The notes: a model not told the origin generated them from the sequence alone. DNA of 64,000 bases from Clostridia bacterium (GCA_017463485.1 JAFTPD010000002.1:129229-193228), one strand, 5' to 3'; positions 53,597 to 62,264 are shown, counted from the first letter of the stretch. Program-made: numbers and translations.

Positions 53597-54571
53597 ATGA
53601 GCATTTCGCAATTAAATAACGTAACGGAAGCTCTTTGCGGGCTGAATGTCAAATTTACATTGAACGAGCCAATGGCAGCGCACACAGGGTTTCGCGCGGG
53701 CGGCTGTGCGGCTGTCGCGGTCTTTCCGAACACGGTTGAACAGTTGATAGTCGCGCTGAATATCGCCGACACCTATCGCGATAGCTTTCCTACGCTTGTG
53801 CTTGGCGGGGGTAGTAACACGCTGTTCTGTGACGGTGTGTTTGAGGGTGTCGTGATAATCACGTCGGGAATCAAGAGCTATTCTTTTTCCAAGCCGAGCG
53901 CTGATGGCAAAGTGACGTTTACCGCCGAATGCGGAGTACCGCTAACCGCGCTTGCACGGTATGCTTCCGAATATTCAAATGGCGACCAATTTGCCTTGTC
54001 GGGACTTGAGTTTGCTTACGGAATACCCGGTACTGTGGGCGGTGCTGTCGCTATGAATGCGGGTGCTTATGGTGGGGAAATGAAGGATATCGTAATCTCC
54101 ACCGTGTGCTATGACAGACTCAAAAGGGAAACCGTTATCCTTGACTCTGCCGCCCATAGCTACTCATACCGAAAAAGTATTTTTTCGACAAGACATGAGC
54201 TTGTTGTGCTGAGCACTGCGCTTCAGCTTACTCTTGCACCCAGGCAAGACGTAAAATCATTGATGCAGAAGAATATGCAAGCTCGCCGCGATAAACAGCC
54301 CCTTGAATATCCGAGCTGTGGCAGTACATTTTTGCGTCCCGAGGGAAGATTTGTCGGCAAGATGACCGAGGATCTGGGACTTAAGGGATACACCGTCGGC
54401 GGTGCACAGCTGTCCGAGAAGCACGGCGGATTCGTCATTAACCGTGGCGGAGCAACCGCTACCGACATACTTAACGTTATCGAGCATATCAAGGCTACCG
54501 TCCTGCGCGAATACGGCGTAGCGCTTGAATGTGAGATAAAAATTATTTCCGATACCTCAAAGGAGTTTTGA
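53597..54571 (+). CDS. murB: UDP-N-acetylenolpyruvoylglucosamine reductase
   Basis: 324 residues. FAD-binding motifs LVLGGGSNTLF (near 75) and YGIPGTVGGAVAMNAGAYGGE (near 145), the catalytic Ser in YPSCGSTFLRP (near 240), and the C-terminal Glu-containing ALECEIKII. The second step of peptidoglycan precursor synthesis. GAAAGGGAG precedes the ATG. It is followed five bases later by whiA. In other Bacillota rapZ and a YvcK-type gene lie between murB and whiA; here they are missing. Confidence 0.97.
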   Translation: MSISQLNNVTEALCGLNVKFTLNEPMAAHTGFRAGGCAAVAVFPNTVEQLIVALNIADTYRDSFPTLVLGGGSNTLFCDGVFEGVVIITSGIKSYSFSKPSADGKVTFTAECGVPLTALARYASEYSNGDQFALSGLEFAYGIPGTVGGAVAMNAGAYGGEMKDIVISTVCYDRLKRETVILDSAAHSYSYRKSIFSTRHELVVLSTALQLTLAPRQDVKSLMQKNMQARRDKQPLEYPSCGSTFLRPEGRFVGKMTEDLGLKGYTVGGAQLSEKHGGFVINRGGATATDILNVIEHIKATVLREYGVALECEIKIISDTSKEF

Positions 54572-54575
54572 GAAA

Positions 54576-55460
54576 ATGTCATTTTCACAGGACGTAAAGG
54601 CAGAGCTTGCCGCAACGCCTCCGCGTATGCCTTGCTGTCGCCGCGCCTTGCTGTTCGGTCTTTTGTACGACTCGCAGACTGATGGCGAGCGGCTGACGGC
54701 AACATATTCGGATACAAGCACGGCAGAACTTTGCGTAAATCTTATAAAATTTGCTTACGGACGGCAAGCGGACATGTGGTCGCTTCGCCGAGGTGCGCAT
54801 AAATATTCTGCTGTTTCATTCAGCCCAAAAAACGCCGTTAAAAAGCTTGATCTATTCGTTAAAACGCGAGATGAGAGCGTGATCTTCGAGTGTCCTGAAT
54901 GTGCGTCAGCTTTTGTGCGCGGCGCATTTATGGCAACAGGAAGCATCAGCGCGCCCAGCAGTGCATCACACCTTGAGGTGAAGCTTGCTCACGCCGAGCG
55001 CGTAGGAAATCTTTTTGATATCCTTTGCGGACTCGGACTTCAGCCGCTTACCTCCCAAAAGGGTAATGATTTCAGATTTTACTATAAAAACCGCTCTACC
55101 GTGCAGGATTTTATGTCATACATAGGCTGTAATCAAGCGGTTTTTGAAATGGTGAACTATCAGCTTCAAAAGGATCTGCGCAACGACGAGAACAGAGCCA
55201 CCAACTGTGTCACGCGCAATATCAGCCGTTCAATAACAGCAAGTGCCAAGCAGATACAGACGATAAGCGAGATACAGGCGCGCGGACTTATCGGCGCAAT
55301 GCCTCCAAAGCTGTTGCAAACGGCAAAGCTACGCCTTGAAAATCCCGAGGCTTCCATTGATGAGCTTGCCGCATTGCACACGCCGCCGATCAGCAAGTCG
55401 GGAGCAAATCACCGCATTGAAAAGATAATGGCTTGGTGCGAATCTCATCTACAAAAATAA
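54576..55460 (+). CDS. whiA: Sporulation regulator WhiA
   Basis: 294 residues. N-terminal part resembles a LAGLIDADG fold (PRMPCCRRALLFGLLYDSQ, FVRGAFMATGSISAP) and the C-terminus is a helix-turn-helix (ASIDELAALHTPPISKSGANHRIEKI). WhiA binds DNA and links cell-division and sporulation gene control. GAGTTTTGAGAAA separates it from murB by only four bases, so it is translated with murB. A weak terminator at most follows; the next promoter is at 55485. Confidence 0.95.
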   Translation: MSFSQDVKAELAATPPRMPCCRRALLFGLLYDSQTDGERLTATYSDTSTAELCVNLIKFAYGRQADMWSLRRGAHKYSAVSFSPKNAVKKLDLFVKTRDESVIFECPECASAFVRGAFMATGSISAPSSASHLEVKLAHAERVGNLFDILCGLGLQPLTSQKGNDFRFYYKNRSTVQDFMSYIGCNQAVFEMVNYQLQKDLRNDENRATNCVTRNISRSITASAKQIQTISEIQARGLIGAMPPKLLQTAKLRLENPEASIDELAALHTPPISKSGANHRIEKIMAWCESHLQK

Positions 55461-55484
55461 AAGATGGAAAATAGGAAAAAGCAC

Positions 55485-55513
55485 TTGCTTTTTCGGGGAA
55501 AATGTTATATAAT
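55485..55513 (+). promoter_or_regulatory. Promoter of the Mrp-type ATPase gene
   Basis: TTGCTT (55485-55490), 17 bases, TATAAT (55508-55513). Confidence 0.65.
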
Positions 55514-55575
55514 ATACCCTATGCAACAGAGGCGCTTATGCGCTTGGAAAAATAAATCAAGGATGGTAAAATAAA

Positions 55576-56421
55576 ATGTCAGAATGTACTCACAACTGTT
55601 CGACCTGCTCTGCTAACTGCTCCTCAAAGGACAGAGCAAGCATGTTTGAAGCTCCTCATCAGCTCAGCTCGGTAAAGCATATTATCGGCGTCGTCAGCGG
55701 AAAAGGTGGAGTGGGTAAATCGCTTGTAACCTCTATGCTTGCAGTTCTCATGCAGCGCCGCGGCTATAAGGTTGGTATACTTGACGCAGATATCACAGGT
55801 CCGTCTATCCCCAAGGCGTTTGGACTTAACAAACCCGTTGAAGGGGAAGGACTTGGCATGATTCCGCCCTCTACCACGACGGGTATTGATATTATGTCCG
55901 TCAATCTTTTGCTTGATGACGAAACTCGTCCCGTTATCTGGAGAGGTCCCGTTATCGCCGGCACGGTAAAGCAGTTCTGGACAGATACGATATGGCACAA
56001 CGTGGACTATCTTTTCGTAGATTGCCCTCCCGGAACGGGCGACGTACCGCTCACCGTATTCCAATCCCTGCCTCTTGACGGTATAGTTATCGTTTCAAGC
56101 CCTCAGGACCTGGTTTCCATGATAGTTTCCAAGGCGGCAAATATGGCGCAGATGATGAATATTCCCGTTGTGGGACTGGTTGAAAACATGAGCTACGTGC
56201 TTTGCCCCGATTGCGGCAAGAAGATCAATATTTTCGGCGAAAGCCATATCGAAGAGGTTGCAAATAAGTTTGGCTACGAGCTTCTTGGTAAGATTCCCAT
56301 GGACTCAAAGCTTGCCGCTCTTTGCGACAAGGGTTGGATCGAGATGATGGAAAACAATTATCTTGATGTCGCCGCCGACAAGATCGAGGCTATGCCATCC
56401 AATAATACCGTATCGAAATAA
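55576..56421 (+). CDS. Mrp/NBP35 (ApbC) family iron-sulfur cluster carrier ATPase
   Basis: 281 residues. A short N-terminal Cys-rich segment (CTHNCSTCSANC, residues 4-15) precedes the deviant Walker A GKGGVGKS (near 42-49). DADITGPSIPK follows, and the bridging CPDCG lies near residue 215. The Cys cluster and CxxC are typical of carrier ATPases that transfer Fe-S clusters to target proteins. Upstream promoter at 55485. A SanA-like gene follows after 22 bases with its own ribosome site and is likely co-transcribed. Confidence 0.93.
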   Translation: MSECTHNCSTCSANCSSKDRASMFEAPHQLSSVKHIIGVVSGKGGVGKSLVTSMLAVLMQRRGYKVGILDADITGPSIPKAFGLNKPVEGEGLGMIPPSTTTGIDIMSVNLLLDDETRPVIWRGPVIAGTVKQFWTDTIWHNVDYLFVDCPPGTGDVPLTVFQSLPLDGIVIVSSPQDLVSMIVSKAANMAQMMNIPVVGLVENMSYVLCPDCGKKINIFGESHIEEVANKFGYELLGKIPMDSKLAALCDKGWIEMMENNYLDVAADKIEAMPSNNTVSK

Positions 56422-56443
56422 TATAAGCGAGAAAGGAGCGGAA

Positions 56444-57136
56444 ATGTTCAATATTAAGGAATTCAAAAATCGACTTTGGATTCAGTGGGTATGCTATCTG
56501 CTCCTTTTGCTCACGCTTTTTATGATACTCGTACTGTCTGCCGGAATTTTTATGAGAGCCTCCTCTGACGCGAATATCGTTACCTTGGACGAGCTTGCAG
56601 AGATGGCTGGCGAGCAGGAATTTGACTGTATCCTCGTGCTTGGCGCGGGGTTGAGAGCGGACGGCACGCCAAGCCCTATGCTCTCTGACCGTGTAGATAC
56701 CGCCGTCAGCATTTATAACAGCGGGCTGTGCGATAAAATAATTATGAGCGGTGACCACACGGGTAGCTATAACGAGGTTGCTGCAATGAAACAGCAGGCT
56801 ATGGACGCGAGTGTCGCAGGGCGTGACGTTTTCCTTGACCACAAAGGATATTCAACTTATGAAAGCGTGTGGCGTGCCAAAGAGGTATTTGGTGCGAAGC
56901 GAATACTTATCGTGTCACAGGAGTACCATCTTTACCGTGCTGTTTATATTGCGGATCAGCTTGGGATTGAAGCTGTAGGCGTGTCCTCCGATTGCCGAGT
57001 CTATGCGGGAAGCGTGGGTAGGGAAGCGCGTGAGGTGCTTGCGAGATTCAAGGATATGTACCTCGCCGCCCGACGTGCTGCTCCCGATACCGAGGTCATT
57101 CCCGTGTCCCTTGATTCAAACGGAAATCTTACATAA
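56444..57136 (+). CDS. SanA/YdcF-like DUF218 membrane protein
   Basis: 230 residues with the ATG at 56444 after GAAAGGAGCG. One membrane segment (about residues 13-36) is followed by a DUF218 domain: CILVLGAG, PSPMLSDRVDTAVSIY, IIMSGDH, STYESVWRAKEVF and LIVSQEYHLYRAVYIADQLG, where the DUF218 family has conserved Arg/Ser/Glu residues near these. SanA-like proteins affect envelope permeability in E. coli; the biochemical role is not known. Strong terminator at 57135. Confidence 0.87.
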   Translation: MFNIKEFKNRLWIQWVCYLLLLLTLFMILVLSAGIFMRASSDANIVTLDELAEMAGEQEFDCILVLGAGLRADGTPSPMLSDRVDTAVSIYNSGLCDKIIMSGDHTGSYNEVAAMKQQAMDASVAGRDVFLDHKGYSTYESVWRAKEVFGAKRILIVSQEYHLYRAVYIADQLGIEAVGVSSDCRVYAGSVGREAREVLARFKDMYLAARRAAPDTEVIPVSLDSNGNLT

Positions 57137-57170
57137 AATAAAACACCGCATACGTGCGGTGTTTTATTTT
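57135..57170. terminator. Bidirectional terminator
   Basis: 16-bp stem AAAATAAAACACCGCA with TGCGGTGTTTTATTTT, loop TACG; between the SanA-like and AlaX genes. Confidence 0.9.
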
Positions 57171-58344
57171 ATAGTTTTTTAAAGAAATCCAAGATTGTCT
57201 GTTTGTCCGCTTTAGCCCTGCCTTGTTGCATTTCGGACGAGCCGCCTCCGCTTGCAAGGAGGGCTGTGCATATCTCGCTTGCGTAGGCTTTAAGGTCGAT
57301 ATCCGAGCTACCTCTGCCTATAACGAACTGATATCCGTCGGTATCGTTGCCGCTGAAAACACCGCATATACCGGTGCATTTGAGCACTGCTCGGTTGAGC
57401 AGCTTTCTGATGCTTATAGCGTCCAACTCATCAAAGAAGAAGCAAAGGTTTTTCTCACCTCTGTTGATCGAATTGATCGTAAAATCAATGATTTTTTGAT
57501 TGAGCGTGGCGATTTCTGCGCGCTTGCTGTCAAGTTCGCTCAAAAGATGCTCAAATCTGTCCAGCACTTCGTGCTGTTTGACCGACATTCGGGAGGACAT
57601 GGCGGAGATGGCGGTATAGCGGGCTCTGTAATCCTCAAGCGCCCAACGTCCGCACAAAGCGTGAACGCGTGTGCCGCCCTTGTATTTTATAGCGTCAAGT
57701 ATCTTTATCATTCCGATCTCGCCTGTGCTTTTAACGTGCGGCGCACAGCAGGCGCATTTGTCACAATCACCTATTTGAACTATTCGCACGTTTTCAGTCA
57801 GGTCAAGCTTGGAGCGATATTCAAGCCCCGCCAGCTCGTTGTCGGAAGGGTAGTATGCCGTGACGGGCAGATTTCGCCATACAATAGCGTTTGCTTCGTC
57901 TTCTATCATGTTCAAGGCGGCGCGATCGAGATAGCCGTCAAAGTCAAAATACATCTCGTCATCACTCAAATGGAATCCGACGTTATTGTAGCCAAAATGC
58001 TTGTGAACGAGCCCCGATATGATATGCTCGCCACTGTGATTTTGCATTCGTACAAAACGCGTATCGGCGTTTATCTGTCCGTAAACCTCCGCTCCTTCGT
58101 CAAGCGGTGCGCTGACCGTATGACATATAACCCCGAGCTTTTCCTGAACGTCAAGAACGTCGGCGGCACCAAGCACTCCGAGGTCGCACCTCTGCCCACC
58201 GCCCTCGGGGAAGAAGGCGGTTTTGTCAAGAACAACGGTGAATTTTCCGTCGCCATTTGCAACGCAGGATAAAACCGTAGCATAAAAATCAAAACGGTAG
58301 CTGTCAAGGTCAAATAATCTTTGAGTTTTCACTGTATTGCACAT
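57169..58344 (-). CDS. Alanyl-tRNA editing protein AlaX (long form with DHHA1)
   Basis: 391 residues. The start at 58344 is two bases after the stop of the CHAP gene, with GGAAAGAA before it, so it is translationally coupled. Editing motifs: FFPEGGGQRCD, NHSGEH (HxxxH) near 100 and CCAPH (CxxxH) near 200, which form the zinc site. The C-terminal DHHA1 domain ends with GGGSSEMQQG. It hydrolyses mischarged Ser-tRNA(Ala) or Gly-tRNA(Ala) in trans. Free-standing AlaX-L proteins are usual in Clostridia. Confidence 0.92.
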   Translation of the reverse strand: MCNTVKTQRLFDLDSYRFDFYATVLSCVANGDGKFTVVLDKTAFFPEGGGQRCDLGVLGAADVLDVQEKLGVICHTVSAPLDEGAEVYGQINADTRFVRMQNHSGEHIISGLVHKHFGYNNVGFHLSDDEMYFDFDGYLDRAALNMIEDEANAIVWRNLPVTAYYPSDNELAGLEYRSKLDLTENVRIVQIGDCDKCACCAPHVKSTGEIGMIKILDAIKYKGGTRVHALCGRWALEDYRARYTAISAMSSRMSVKQHEVLDRFEHLLSELDSKRAEIATLNQKIIDFTINSINRGEKNLCFFFDELDAISIRKLLNRAVLKCTGICGVFSGNDTDGYQFVIGRGSSDIDLKAYASEICTALLASGGGSSEMQQGRAKADKQTILDFFKKL

Positions 58345-58346
58345 AA

Positions 58347-59660
58347 TTATTCTTTCCGCTTCTTTCCGCATATAAATGCCGCGCCTATACCGATAACTCC
58401 CAGCGTGCCGACGGAGAGGGTAGAGCCGCATCCGCTTTCGGAGGGATGTTGGTTATCCGTATTCGATACGCTTTCGGTGGAGAGGGTTTCATCATTATGA
58501 GATGCTTCGGTGTCTAATGCCGTACCGTCAGTTTGAGCAGTTGAAACGCTATCGCTTTCGGTATCAACTTCGGTTTCGTGGCTTTCGGTAACGATATCCT
58601 CCGTCTCGGTGTTTACGGTGACTTCGGTCTCGGTTTGAGTTTCGTCCTCGGTAGTTTCAGGCTCGGTCTTATTTTCCGTCTCGGGCGCTTTTGTGGTTAC
58701 GGGAGCGGTGGTTTCCGCGTATTCAAGCTCGGCGGGTTGGAGCAGAAACATAGCGGTGGATTGAGTGTATCCGCTGACTCCGTTGTATTTGATATGTACC
58801 CAGCCGTCTGAGCGGCTGTCGCAGAATATCATAGCGCCGAGCGGTATTTTTTCGCTTTGTGACGTTACGTCAGCATCGTAATAAAGATTGAAGCTGTTGT
58901 CGGTAACAATGTAATCACCCTTTGTGAAATCGTTGCTTGGAGAATAGTCAAAGGTCACCTCGGTGCTTTCCTTGTATTTAGGTGTGCCGTAGCCCATTAT
59001 CTGCGCATCACTGAGCGCATAAGATTTAAGTCCCACGTTGTCGGATGTGTTTCCTTCAATAGTGTAAACATGCGTATCCGTGGTATAGAGAACAAATCCG
59101 ATATGGTCCGACCATCCGCCTGTTTTGTCCCAATCAAAGAAAATAAGATCTGCGGGCTTGGGTATGTAAGTGCCGCCGTAGGCTTTTCCTTCTTTATATA
59201 GCTTTTCAGGAATAAAGAAATCCTCGATCCAACGCTGACAGCTCATCTCGCCGTAAGCGTAATCAACGTGTGCCTGATTCAAGCACCAATTCACAAAGGT
59301 AGCGCACCAATCGAAGCAATAGTCGTTGTAATTTTTGGAATATATCCGCGCATACTCGGTGCAGTTGTTTGAGCTTTTGGTGTTAATGCCACTGTAATCG
59401 CCGACGTCACCCTCGTGATAGCCGAGCTGGGAGATGGCGATCTTGAGAACGTTGTTTCTGTGATTTTCGGTAAGCTCAAGTTGTGAAAAGTTCTGATACC
59501 ATACCGAGGTCTTATAGCTGTCGGAAAAGGTATAGCTCGTATCATTATATAACCAATTTCTCACCAGAACACCGTTGCCGTGAGGGGTAAGTGCCATGGC
59601 AGTAAAGGTTGCGGTGATAAGTATTAATGCGGATAGACCAAGAGCAAAAATTTTTTTCAT
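58347..59660 (-). CDS. Secreted CHAP-domain peptidoglycan hydrolase with SH3 domain and Cys-containing C-terminal anchor
   Basis: 437 residues. The start at 59660 follows GAAAGGACAC. A signal peptide (residues 1-24) is followed by a CHAP-like amidase domain: catalytic Cys in FDWCATFVNWC and His in WSDHIGFVL, then an SH3b-like domain (FNLYYDADVTSQSEKIPLG, near 255-310). A 100-residue Thr/Glu-rich spacer leads to ESGCGSTLS, a membrane segment and a KKRKE tail. The order Cys-motif, membrane helix, positive tail looks like a C-terminal sorting signal, but it is not LPXTG. Probable cell-wall endopeptidase or amidase. Promoter at 59724-59752. Confidence 0.83.
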   Translation of the reverse strand: MKKIFALGLSALILITATFTAMALTPHGNGVLVRNWLYNDTSYTFSDSYKTSVWYQNFSQLELTENHRNNVLKIAISQLGYHEGDVGDYSGINTKSSNNCTEYARIYSKNYNDYCFDWCATFVNWCLNQAHVDYAYGEMSCQRWIEDFFIPEKLYKEGKAYGGTYIPKPADLIFFDWDKTGGWSDHIGFVLYTTDTHVYTIEGNTSDNVGLKSYALSDAQIMGYGTPKYKESTEVTFDYSPSNDFTKGDYIVTDNSFNLYYDADVTSQSEKIPLGAMIFCDSRSDGWVHIKYNGVSGYTQSTAMFLLQPAELEYAETTAPVTTKAPETENKTEPETTEDETQTETEVTVNTETEDIVTESHETEVDTESDSVSTAQTDGTALDTEASHNDETLSTESVSNTDNQHPSESGCGSTLSVGTLGVIGIGAAFICGKKRKE

Positions 59661-59723
59661 AAATTGTGTCCTTTCAGAGATACCTTGGAGAGTCAAGAAA
59701 TATTTTCTTAGTTCTCCAATGTC

Positions 59724-59752
59724 ATTATAACATGGAAAATCTGTTTTGTAAA
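59724..59752 (-). promoter_or_regulatory. Promoter of the CHAP gene and alaX
   Basis: Minus strand TTTACA (59747-59752), 17 bases, TATAAT (59724-59729). Confidence 0.77.
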
Positions 59753-59838
59753 GGGGAATTCATCATTTCCATAAAATGCATAAGAGTGCAGAAAATGCAT
59801 TTGTTTTTAAAAATTTTATTATTTTTTTGAAAAAGGTA

Positions 59839-59867
59839 TTGCTTTTTTCAAACAAATGTGTTATAAT
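59839..59867 (+). promoter_or_regulatory. Promoter of secG
   Basis: TTGCTT (59839-59844), 17 bases, TATAAT (59862-59867), with TGTGT near the -10. Confidence 0.75.
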
Positions 59868-59923
59868 TGCGATAATTGAGTTCGTATGCAAACGTATACG
59901 CGTTTTTTATGGAGGATATTTTA

Positions 59924-60163
59924 ATGCAGACTTATGAAATCGTACTTGGTATCGTGCTTATGGTTCTGTCCGTAGCACTTACCGTTATCGTACTTTTCCA
60001 GCAGGGAAAGGACAAGAATCTTTCCGGTTCCATCACCGGTGCTGCTGAGGGCTATATGAGCAGAGGCAGAGCGAATTCCCGTGACCGTATGCTAAACAAG
60101 ATCACAGTTGCTCTCTCTGTTATATTCGTGCTTATCATTATTGCAATGTATTGCCTGATCTGA
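59924..60163 (+). CDS. secG: Preprotein translocase subunit SecG
   Basis: 79 residues with two membrane segments (about 5-25 and 55-77) joined by a cytoplasmic loop with QQGKDKNLSGSITG, the SecG signature. The ATG at 59924 follows TGGAGGAT; an upstream in-frame start at 59876 lies close to the promoter and has no site. It stabilises SecYE during protein export. In many genomes secG is followed by rnr and smpB; neither is here. Monocistronic with terminator at 60180. Confidence 0.94.
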   Translation: MQTYEIVLGIVLMVLSVALTVIVLFQQGKDKNLSGSITGAAEGYMSRGRANSRDRMLNKITVALSVIFVLIIIAMYCLI

Positions 60164-60179
60164 TAACAGATGCTAAGAT

Positions 60180-60216
60180 AAAAAGTCTGCCGTAAAATGG
60201 CAGACTTTTTATTTTT
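60180..60216 (+). terminator. Terminator of secG
   Basis: 12-bp stem AAAAAGTCTGCC with GGCAGACTTTTT, then T-rich. Confidence 0.88.
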
Positions 60217-60235
60217 CCTTTTTTCGTACGCCTTA

Positions 60236-60264
60236 TTGACATTTATGAGTCAATATGATAAAAT
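60236..60264 (+). promoter_or_regulatory. Promoter of the D,D-carboxypeptidase gene
   Basis: TTGACA (60236-60241), 17 bases, TAAAAT (60259-60264). Confidence 0.8.
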
Positions 60265-60315
60265 ATTGTGAGCATTGATAGAGGATTGCTTCAATTTTTG
60301 CAACGGAGGTTACCA

Positions 60316-61545
60316 ATGCCTGATTATAATAATGATAATGACATTCAAAATACCGCGGAGCTTGAAATAAAGCGCAGAGTCGAGGACCTGCCCGTCGAGA
60401 AGGTCGAGGAGGATACCGAGGATTTTGACGAGTTCGATTATTTTGACGAATTTGCGGCAAAATCCCCCGAGCCGCATACGTGGCCTGTCAGCACTAAAAA
60501 ATTCTACTTGTCCCACAAGGATAAGCTCTACATAACCGTGCTCCTTGCCCTTATAGCTTTGTTTGCGGTTATTGCCGTAACAGTATCCCTCGTGTGGCAT
60601 TTCCATGCGCCGCAGGGCGGAGTAAATAACGGCACGACCGCCGGGGATACTACCTCCGCGCAGACCGAGGACTCAGCGAAGGGAGAGACGCTTTTCCCAA
60701 CTATTGAGTTTATTCCCGCGGGCATATCCGATTCGGCTGACGATATAGCCGTCGACTCCATTAAATCTACCAACGCAGTATTCCTTGACGTTACCAATAT
60801 GACCGTTACCGCATCCCGTCTGGCGGACGAGCGTACCTATCCCGCGTCCCTTACCAAGGTAATGACACTTATCGTAGCAGTTGAAAATCTTCGCGGCTCA
60901 TCTGCTTTGACTGATACAATCACGGTCAGTGAGGAGGTTTTCGAAAGAATGCGTAAGGAGGGCGCCTCCGGCGCGGGACTTGAGCCGGGCGAGCAGTTGT
61001 CCGTTGAGTCCATGCTTTACGCGTTGATGCTGAAATCCGACGGTATTGCCGCTTGCGAGCTGGCAAAATACGTTGCGGGAAGCGAAGAAGCCTTTGTGGC
61101 ACTTATGAACGGTACCGCAGAGCGATTGGGACTTGAGGACACGCATTTCGTCAATCCCACGGGACTTCATGACAACGATCATTACTCCACCTGCCGCGAC
61201 CTGGCAAACATTATGGCGTATGCTATGCAGAATGAATTTTGCAAAAAGATCATGACTGAGGATCTTTACGTCGCTTCGTGTACTCAGGCAAACGGCAACA
61301 AATTTGAGTATCAGTTTTACCACTCCTTGCTTGTTACGCAATTCGATAAGCTGAATAAAACGTTACCTAACAGCGCAGTTGTAACTGCGGGAAAGACGGG
61401 ATATACAGAGGAGAGCGGATATTGTCTTGTGACCTACGCGCAGGCTGATAACGGTAACGGATATGTTGTGGTTACCACAGGTGCTTCGTCATATTCCGAC
61501 TGCATTTCCGACTACATTACCGTTTACGAAGCTTATATTCCTTGA
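60316..61545 (+). CDS. Serine-type D-Ala-D-Ala carboxypeptidase (PBP5/DacA-like), N-terminally anchored
   Basis: 409 residues; the ATG at 60316 follows GGAGG. An acidic cytoplasmic N-terminus of about 75 residues precedes a single membrane segment (about 77-100), so it is anchored from the N-terminus rather than by the C-terminal amphipathic helix of DacA. Active-site motifs: SLTK (SxxK) near 182, SDG (replacing SxN) near 240 and KTG near 360. It removes the terminal D-Ala from peptidoglycan pentapeptides. The SDG is also found in clostridial members. Terminator at 61553. Confidence 0.92.
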   Translation: MPDYNNDNDIQNTAELEIKRRVEDLPVEKVEEDTEDFDEFDYFDEFAAKSPEPHTWPVSTKKFYLSHKDKLYITVLLALIALFAVIAVTVSLVWHFHAPQGGVNNGTTAGDTTSAQTEDSAKGETLFPTIEFIPAGISDSADDIAVDSIKSTNAVFLDVTNMTVTASRLADERTYPASLTKVMTLIVAVENLRGSSALTDTITVSEEVFERMRKEGASGAGLEPGEQLSVESMLYALMLKSDGIAACELAKYVAGSEEAFVALMNGTAERLGLEDTHFVNPTGLHDNDHYSTCRDLANIMAYAMQNEFCKKIMTEDLYVASCTQANGNKFEYQFYHSLLVTQFDKLNKTLPNSAVVTAGKTGYTEESGYCLVTYAQADNGNGYVVVTTGASSYSDCISDYITVYEAYIP

Positions 61546-61552
61546 TTTTTAT

Positions 61553-61585
61553 CACCCGACGCAAAAGCGTCGGGTGTCTTTTTTT
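61553..61585 (+). terminator. Terminator of the carboxypeptidase gene
   Basis: 10-bp stem CACCCGACGC with GCGTCGGGTG, loop AAAA, then a T run. Confidence 0.92.
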
Positions 61586-61631
61586 GTTTGTCGGCATATA
61601 TTTATAAAAAAGGTAATTGAAAGGAGAGAGC

Positions 61632-62228
61632 ATGATAGTTACAAAACCCTATAACAGACAGCGCGCGGTGGAATATGCGACAACGTGGGCGCTGTCAAGA
61701 AATCCGCTGTTCTTTAATTTTACAGGACGCGGCGGAGATTGCACCAATTTCGTATCTCAAAGTTTACTTGCGGGCGCTTGCACTATGGACTATACCAGGG
61801 ACTTCGGTTGGTATTACATAAGCCCCGAAAACCGCGCACCTGCGTGGACAAGTGTGGAGTTTTTCTATGATTTTATAACGGGTCAGCCGCTTTTCGCTAT
61901 GGAAAACATGGGTATCGGACCGTTTGGCAGAGAGGTTAGTGATCGGGAATTGGAGATTGGTGACGTGATACAGCTTGCCAATGCCGACGGCGACTATTAT
62001 CACACGCTAATAATTACGGGATTTGAGGAGGGCGATATCCTTATCAGTGCTCATACCGACGACGCGCTCAACAGAAGGTTGTCGACCTACAATTACGCCT
62101 CCTTGCGGTATATCCACATAGACGGAGTGCATATCGAGGTCCCGGACGATATTTGCTTTGAGGATCTGCTTGACGCAGTGGCTGTGCGGGTAAACGAGCC
62201 GCCCGAGGATTTTTCGACAACTTCTTAA
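61632..62228 (+). CDS. Amidase_6 (putative amidase domain) protein without signal peptide
   Basis: 198 residues. The ATG at 61632 follows AAAGGAGAG. The amidase_6 signatures are YNRQRAVEYATTWALSRNP at the N-terminus, GGDCTNFVSQSLLAG with the putative catalytic Cys (near 40), and the His of YYHTLIITG (near 123), followed by SAHTDD. This domain is papain-like and usually found in secreted cell-wall proteins, but no signal peptide or membrane segment precedes it here. It may act inside the cell or in a spore compartment. No clear promoter is seen immediately upstream; read-through from the preceding gene is blocked by the terminator at 61553. Confidence 0.82.
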   Translation: MIVTKPYNRQRAVEYATTWALSRNPLFFNFTGRGGDCTNFVSQSLLAGACTMDYTRDFGWYYISPENRAPAWTSVEFFYDFITGQPLFAMENMGIGPFGREVSDRELEIGDVIQLANADGDYYHTLIITGFEEGDILISAHTDDALNRRLSTYNYASLRYIHIDGVHIEVPDDICFEDLLDAVAVRVNEPPEDFSTTS

Positions 62229-62235
62229 ATAGCTA

Positions 62236-62264
62236 TTGAAAATGGGAAAATTGTGTGGTATAAT
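62236..62264 (+). promoter_or_regulatory. Promoter of the ComEC-like hydrolase gene
   Basis: TTGAAA (62236-62241), 17 bases, TATAAT (62259-62264), with TGTGG before the -10. Confidence 0.82.

Noticed and set aside
57223-58272. 349-codon plus-strand frame opposite alaX
   Set aside because: Antisense shadow; the minus product has full zinc-site motifs.
59885-59906. Operator-like inverted repeat CGTATGCAAACGTATACG before secG
   Set aside because: Imperfect and short; chance cannot be excluded and secG is not expected to be under such control.
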